From Deltaproteobacteria bacterium (GTDB lineage Bacteria > Desulfobacterota > Desulfobacteria > Desulfobacterales > ETH-SRB1), in the NCBI GenBank assembly GCA_030611115.1, contig JAUWQK010000056.1:1-8084 (forward strand): 8,084 nt of DNA. Reading direction: 5' to 3'. The notes beneath the pieces are model-generated. The model was not told the origin of the DNA. It did not search any database and saw only the letters and a list, made by a program, of their open reading frames with translations. Shown here piece by piece: positions 5,475 through 8,084 of this stretch. Both the position numbers and the translations under genes were made by a program. Position 1 is the stretch's first letter; every line of letters begins with the position of its first letter.

Positions 5475-6827
5475 ATGAGACCCACAATTGTCAAAAGAGA
5501 ACCGGTAGTGGATGATGCCATGGACGAGTGTGCTGCAAGGCTTACCGAGGAAAAGATAGAAAAAGTCGTTAATGAAGTTATAGATAAAGAAACCGGCGGT
5601 CGTTTGTGGACCTACGTTAATACCTGTATTCACTGCGGGTTATGCGCTGAGGCCTGCCAGTGGTATCTGTCCAATGATAAAGATGTAAGTTATGCTCCGG
5701 TTACAAAGGTTAAAGATACAATATGGATACTGTTAGAAAAAAAAGGCAAGATTGATGCCGCCTGTATCAAAAGATGCGCTGAAATCGCCTATACGGAATG
5801 TAATCTTTGCCGCCGCTGCGGTATGTATTGTCCATTTGGAATTGATATCGCCTACATGCTGCTTGTGGTCCGGCGGATATGCGCAAAACTGGGAATGGTG
5901 CCTCTTTACCTGCAAGATACGGTTCATAGTCATGCTGCCACAATGAACCAGATGTGGGTAAAACCGGACGAATGGATAGATACTCTTCAATGGCAGGAGG
6001 AAGAGGGGCAAGGGTATGTGCCCAGCGCAAGGCTGCCACTGGAAAAGGAAGGCGCTGAAATCATGTACTCTGTTATCGGCCCTGAACCAAAGTTTTTAGC
6101 CCAGCTTCTTGGCAATATCACGGTAATCATGAAGGTAGCTGGGCTTGACTGGACAATGCCAGCAACAGCCGGCTGGGATAACAGTAATATGGCTATGTAT
6201 TCAGGGGACTTCGAGATCATGGCCAGGGTGGAAAGGCTTCATCATGAAACAGCTCAAAGACTCAAGGTTAAAAAAATAGTTATGGGTGAATGCGGCCATG
6301 CCTTCAGGGGGGCTGAATATGACGGCCCAACCTGGATGGGATGGATGAAACCGCCTATTCCGATAGTTCATGCCATAACATTTTATTATGAGCTGATAAA
6401 AAGCGGCAAAATCAAGATAGCAAAAAAAGCCGAAGGTCCGATAACAATACAAAATCCGTGCAATGTTGTAAGAAACGCAGGATTGGGCGATAAACTGCGC
6501 TATATTATGAATGCTGTGTGCGAAGATTTTGTAGATGTTACTCCAAACAACAGACATAACTATTGCTGCAATGCGGGTGGAGGCGTTATTAATGTTGGCC
6601 CTCCCTGGAAGAAAAAACGTGTTCAGGGAAACAGAATAAAGGCAGAGCAATTTAAAAGAACCGGCGCTCATACCATTGTAACGCCGTGCCACAACTGCCA
6701 TAGCGGTATTGAAGATATCGTTGATTCTTACAAGCTTGGAATGCACGTCAAATTTTTCAGTGACATATTGATTGAGGCAATGGAGATTCCAGAGCACCTG
6801 AAACCAAAGGAAGAGGCGGCTGAATAA
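5475..6827 (+). CDS. tmcB: TmcB-like iron-sulfur protein, HdrD/DsrK family, with CCG domain
   Basis: A 450-residue cytoplasmic Fe-S protein, the predicted catalytic or electron-relay subunit of the Tmc complex. Two 4Fe-4S motifs lie near the N-terminus: Cys51-54-57-61 (CIHCGLCAEAC) and Cys109-112-115-119 (CNLCRRCGMYCP). A C-terminal CCG (cysteine-rich) domain follows: Cys329 (NPCN), Cys364-Cys365 (NYCCNAGGG) and Cys405/Cys408 (CHNC), with spacings of 34 and 39 residues. In HdrD-like proteins such a domain can hold a noncubane 4Fe-4S cluster that handles disulfides or electron bifurcation partners. The GECGHAFRG stretch at 271-279 (Cys272) looks like the remains of a first CCG domain. There is no membrane segment, so it should dock on TmcC. 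A clear AAGGAG (5463-5468) sets the start. It is the last gene before the terminator, and no tmcA follows. Confidence 0.9.
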   Translation: MRPTIVKREPVVDDAMDECAARLTEEKIEKVVNEVIDKETGGRLWTYVNTCIHCGLCAEACQWYLSNDKDVSYAPVTKVKDTIWILLEKKGKIDAACIKRCAEIAYTECNLCRRCGMYCPFGIDIAYMLLVVRRICAKLGMVPLYLQDTVHSHAATMNQMWVKPDEWIDTLQWQEEEGQGYVPSARLPLEKEGAEIMYSVIGPEPKFLAQLLGNITVIMKVAGLDWTMPATAGWDNSNMAMYSGDFEIMARVERLHHETAQRLKVKKIVMGECGHAFRGAEYDGPTWMGWMKPPIPIVHAITFYYELIKSGKIKIAKKAEGPITIQNPCNVVRNAGLGDKLRYIMNAVCEDFVDVTPNNRHNYCCNAGGGVINVGPPWKKKRVQGNRIKAEQFKRTGAHTIVTPCHNCHSGIEDIVDSYKLGMHVKFFSDILIEAMEIPEHLKPKEEAAE

Positions 6828-6828
6828 A

Positions 6829-6850
6829 ATTACGCTTTTACAGCCGTAAT
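6829..6850. repeat. Small hairpin just after tmcB
   Basis: ATTACG (6829-6834) and CGTAAT (6845-6850) can pair around a ten-base loop, starting two bases after the tmcB stop codon. It is weak compared with the hairpin that follows and may add 3'-end protection or be chance. Confidence 0.3.
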
Positions 6851-6963
6851 ATATTATATAAAGGCCAGGCTCCAACATTATTTAGAAGCCTGGCCTTTAA
6901 GTTACCTTCCGCAGCTCCAATCTCTTCTTCTGTTGCCCCGCGTTCATTCATTTGTTCGGCCAT
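6838..6963 (-). pseudogene. Possible remnant of a small gene, DUF4258-like N-terminal segment
   Basis: A 41-codon minus-strand frame runs from ATG at 6963 to TAA at 6838. Its first part reads AEQMNERGATEEEI, which resembles the HA-x-x-QM-x-ERG-x-(S/T)-x-EE-(V/I) start of DUF4258-like proteins as I remember them. The rest of such a domain is missing: the second half is encoded by the terminator hairpin and does not look like protein. There is no visible Shine-Dalgarno. An inverted-repeat element begins 17 bases upstream, which would fit a broken gene. The frame could be chance. Confidence 0.22.
6859..6899 (+). terminator. Strong hairpin terminator closing the tmc unit, probably bidirectional
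   Basis: TAAAGGCCAGGCT (6859-6871) and AGCCTGGCCTTTA (6887-6899) are perfect reverse complements, a 13-base-pair stem with a 15-base loop and a GGCCAGGC core. Short A and T runs close the base of the stem on both sides. It lies 31 bases after tmcB and ahead of convergent minus-strand genes, so it may stop transcription from both directions. The trailing T run is short, so release could be incomplete. Confidence 0.8.
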
Positions 6964-6980
6964 ATTTAGGGCTCGCTAAA

Positions 6981-7108
6981 AAATAACTTGGCATTTTGCA
7001 TCCCAACTTCACCATATCTTTAATCGATTTTCATTCGCAAACAACTTTTGTGATTTGAGATCGAACAAATTTGACCCAAATCTATGCGCCTACTTGGGGA
7101 AGTTATTT
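6981..7108. repeat. 128-base non-coding stretch with 9-base inverted termini, candidate MITE-like element
   Basis: AAATAACTT (6981-6989) and AAGTTATTT (7100-7108) are exact reverse complements at the ends of a stretch without a credible gene. Inside are small symmetric pieces such as GCATTTTGC and ACTTGGGGAAGT. No target-site duplication is obvious. The size and inverted ends suggest a short dispersed repeat or miniature element, but one copy alone cannot prove it. The remaining bases 7109-7146 show no hairpin terminator for the hydrolase. Confidence 0.35.
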
Positions 7109-7146
7109 CGTCCCCGTTCCTAATGAGCTCAAAAAAATTACCCCTG

Positions 7147-7890
7147 TTAAGTCGCAAATCTTTTTTTGAACCAGAGGGCAGACTCATTTAAGAACTGTGT
7201 TTGGTGGTCATTGTTGCTCATGCGATGATCACCTTGATATTGTATGATTAATTTTTTGGGATTCCCAGCTTTTGAATATATCTCATTTGCATCTGACAGC
7301 GGTACTATTTTGTCGGAATCTCCATGAAATATTAAAATATTATGAATATCCGGCAGCTTGTCTGAAATGTCAAAATTAAGATTTGTTTTATAGAATAATA
7401 GCGGAAGATTATTTAGATGGTTTGATTTATCAAGCGCTTCTATTAATGGTTTGCTTCTTACAGGTGCGGCAAAGGTAACAAGAGCTTCTATCTTTAGAGT
7501 GTTTACAACAGATATGCAAAGAGTTCCTCCCAGGCTGCTTCCAAAAAGTCCAATCCTGTTTCCTGTGTCATTTCTTGAATAAACGGTTTTTACGGCCTTG
7601 ATAAGATCACTTTGCCGGGCATCAAAAGAAGTAACGTCTCTAAATACACCTTCGCTCTCCCCGCATCCTCGATGGTCGAATCTGAAAAATGCAATATTTA
7701 ATGCATTACATTTTTTCGCCAGTTCTATTTGTTTGGGAGAGCTGCTGTCGCTGAAAAGTCCGTGGACTCCGATTACGACTGGAGGGCACTTTAACCCAGG
7801 CAGGTGCAGAGTTCCTTTAACAAGAAAACCATTGGACTTGAACGAGATTTTTTTACAGATTGAATTTATTTCTGTTTCAGGTATAATCAT
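7147..7890 (-). CDS. Alpha/beta-hydrolase fold protein (serine hydrolase/esterase-like)
   Basis: A 247-residue protein with a complete alpha/beta-hydrolase catalytic set. The oxyanion-side HGLFSDS lies at 43-49, DHRGCGES at 72-79, the nucleophile elbow GSSLGG (117-122) has Ser119, the acid is Asp193 in HGDSDKIVP, and the histidine is His222 in GDHRMS. No signal peptide or membrane segment is seen, so it is likely cytoplasmic. The family includes esterases, thioesterases and acylaminopeptidase-like enzymes, and the substrate cannot be told from sequence. Length is normal for the fold and there is no large lid insertion. The ATG at 7890 has only a poor ribosome site; an in-frame stop lies 15-17 bases upstream. 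It is 33 bases downstream of the partial gene on the same strand, so the two may share a transcript. It is convergent with tmcB and probably unrelated to it. Confidence 0.88.
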   Translation of the reverse strand: MIIPETEINSICKKISFKSNGFLVKGTLHLPGLKCPPVVIGVHGLFSDSSSPKQIELAKKCNALNIAFFRFDHRGCGESEGVFRDVTSFDARQSDLIKAVKTVYSRNDTGNRIGLFGSSLGGTLCISVVNTLKIEALVTFAAPVRSKPLIEALDKSNHLNNLPLLFYKTNLNFDISDKLPDIHNILIFHGDSDKIVPLSDANEIYSKAGNPKKLIIQYQGDHRMSNNDHQTQFLNESALWFKKRFAT

Positions 7891-7923
7891 CCGGCTACTT
7901 ATTTTTTAATTTTATAACTATTG

Positions 7924-8084
7924 TCACCACCGAACTACTTCCCAGCCATTTTCTTCGGTATAGAATTCTGCCACTGCCATTTTCTTCGTTTTCTTCCATT
8001 TAAATATTTCAATTGTATATTCTTTGAATTTGGTTCTTATTCTTCGTGTTTTTGGAATAACACCATCTGCCTTATCTCCGATGT
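7924..8084 (-). CDS. C-terminal end of an unrecognised protein; 5' end outside window
   Basis: On the minus strand a frame is open from the right window edge to TGA at 7924-7926, giving the last 52 residues of a protein. The visible part is rich in basic and aromatic residues (KTRRIRTKFKEYTIEIFKWK) and ends MAVAEFYTEENGWEVVRW. No motif allows a family call. The beta-prone, basic sequence would fit a small nucleic-acid-binding or toxin/antitoxin-type protein, but that is only a guess. It lies 33 bases upstream of the hydrolase start on the same strand. Confidence 0.5.
   Translation of the reverse strand, partial: IGDKADGVIPKTRRIRTKFKEYTIEIFKWKKTKKMAVAEFYTEENGWEVVRW

Noticed and set aside
6201..6878. 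Long minus-strand open frame (225 codons) opposite the tmcB 3' half
   Set aside because: It lies wholly opposite a clearly conserved Fe-S protein gene and the terminator, has no recognisable domain and is explained by codon bias of tmcB.
6987..7000. Sigma-54-like TTGGCATTTTGCA
   Set aside because: The GG and GC are only six bases apart instead of ten.

Overview
The window looks like chromosomal DNA of a sulfate-reducing deltaproteobacterium (Desulfobacterota), probably Desulfobacterales-like. The main evidence is a set of genes for the Tmc transmembrane redox complex, a hallmark of sulfate reducers. They sit next to a PAS-type sigma-54 activator whose first PAS domain carries a cysteine pattern common in that group. 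The organism is inferred from gene content, not from a marker gene.

Layout. Bases 1-655 hold the 3' part of cinA, which runs off the left edge. It overlaps by 14 bases a complete sigma-54 enhancer-binding regulator (642-2528) with a coiled coil, two PAS domains, an AAA+ domain and a Fis-type helix-turn-helix. A 357-base intergenic region follows (2529-2885). It carries a perfect 10+10 palindrome, an almost ideal -24/-12 promoter (TGGCAC-N5-TTGCT) and a repeat-rich leader that can fold. Downstream on the same strand are a single-domain receiver protein lacking its phosphoacceptor aspartate (2886-3296), then tmcD (3438-4706, Trp-rich repeat protein), tmcC (4792-5439, membrane cytochrome b-like subunit) and tmcB (5475-6827, HdrD-like Fe-S protein). 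A strong hairpin at 6859-6899 closes the unit. The last part, 6900-8084, is on the minus strand. It holds a possible gene remnant, a 128-base stretch with 9-base inverted termini, a complete alpha/beta hydrolase (7147-7890) and the C-terminal end of an unrecognised gene cut by the right edge.

How the genes may work together. The regulator gene, a palindrome about 190 bases upstream of the predicted start, the sigma-54 promoter and the receiver-tmcDCB genes fit one control module. In this reading the PAS activator senses a redox or small-molecule signal, binds the palindrome as an enhancer and switches on the Tmc complex, which exchanges electrons between a periplasmic cytochrome c3 pool and the cytoplasm. 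The usual cytochrome subunit gene tmcA is not in the window, so it would have to lie elsewhere. The individual families are known. The arrangement (sigma-54 control, a non-phosphorylatable receiver, D-C-B order without A) is the part most worth following up.
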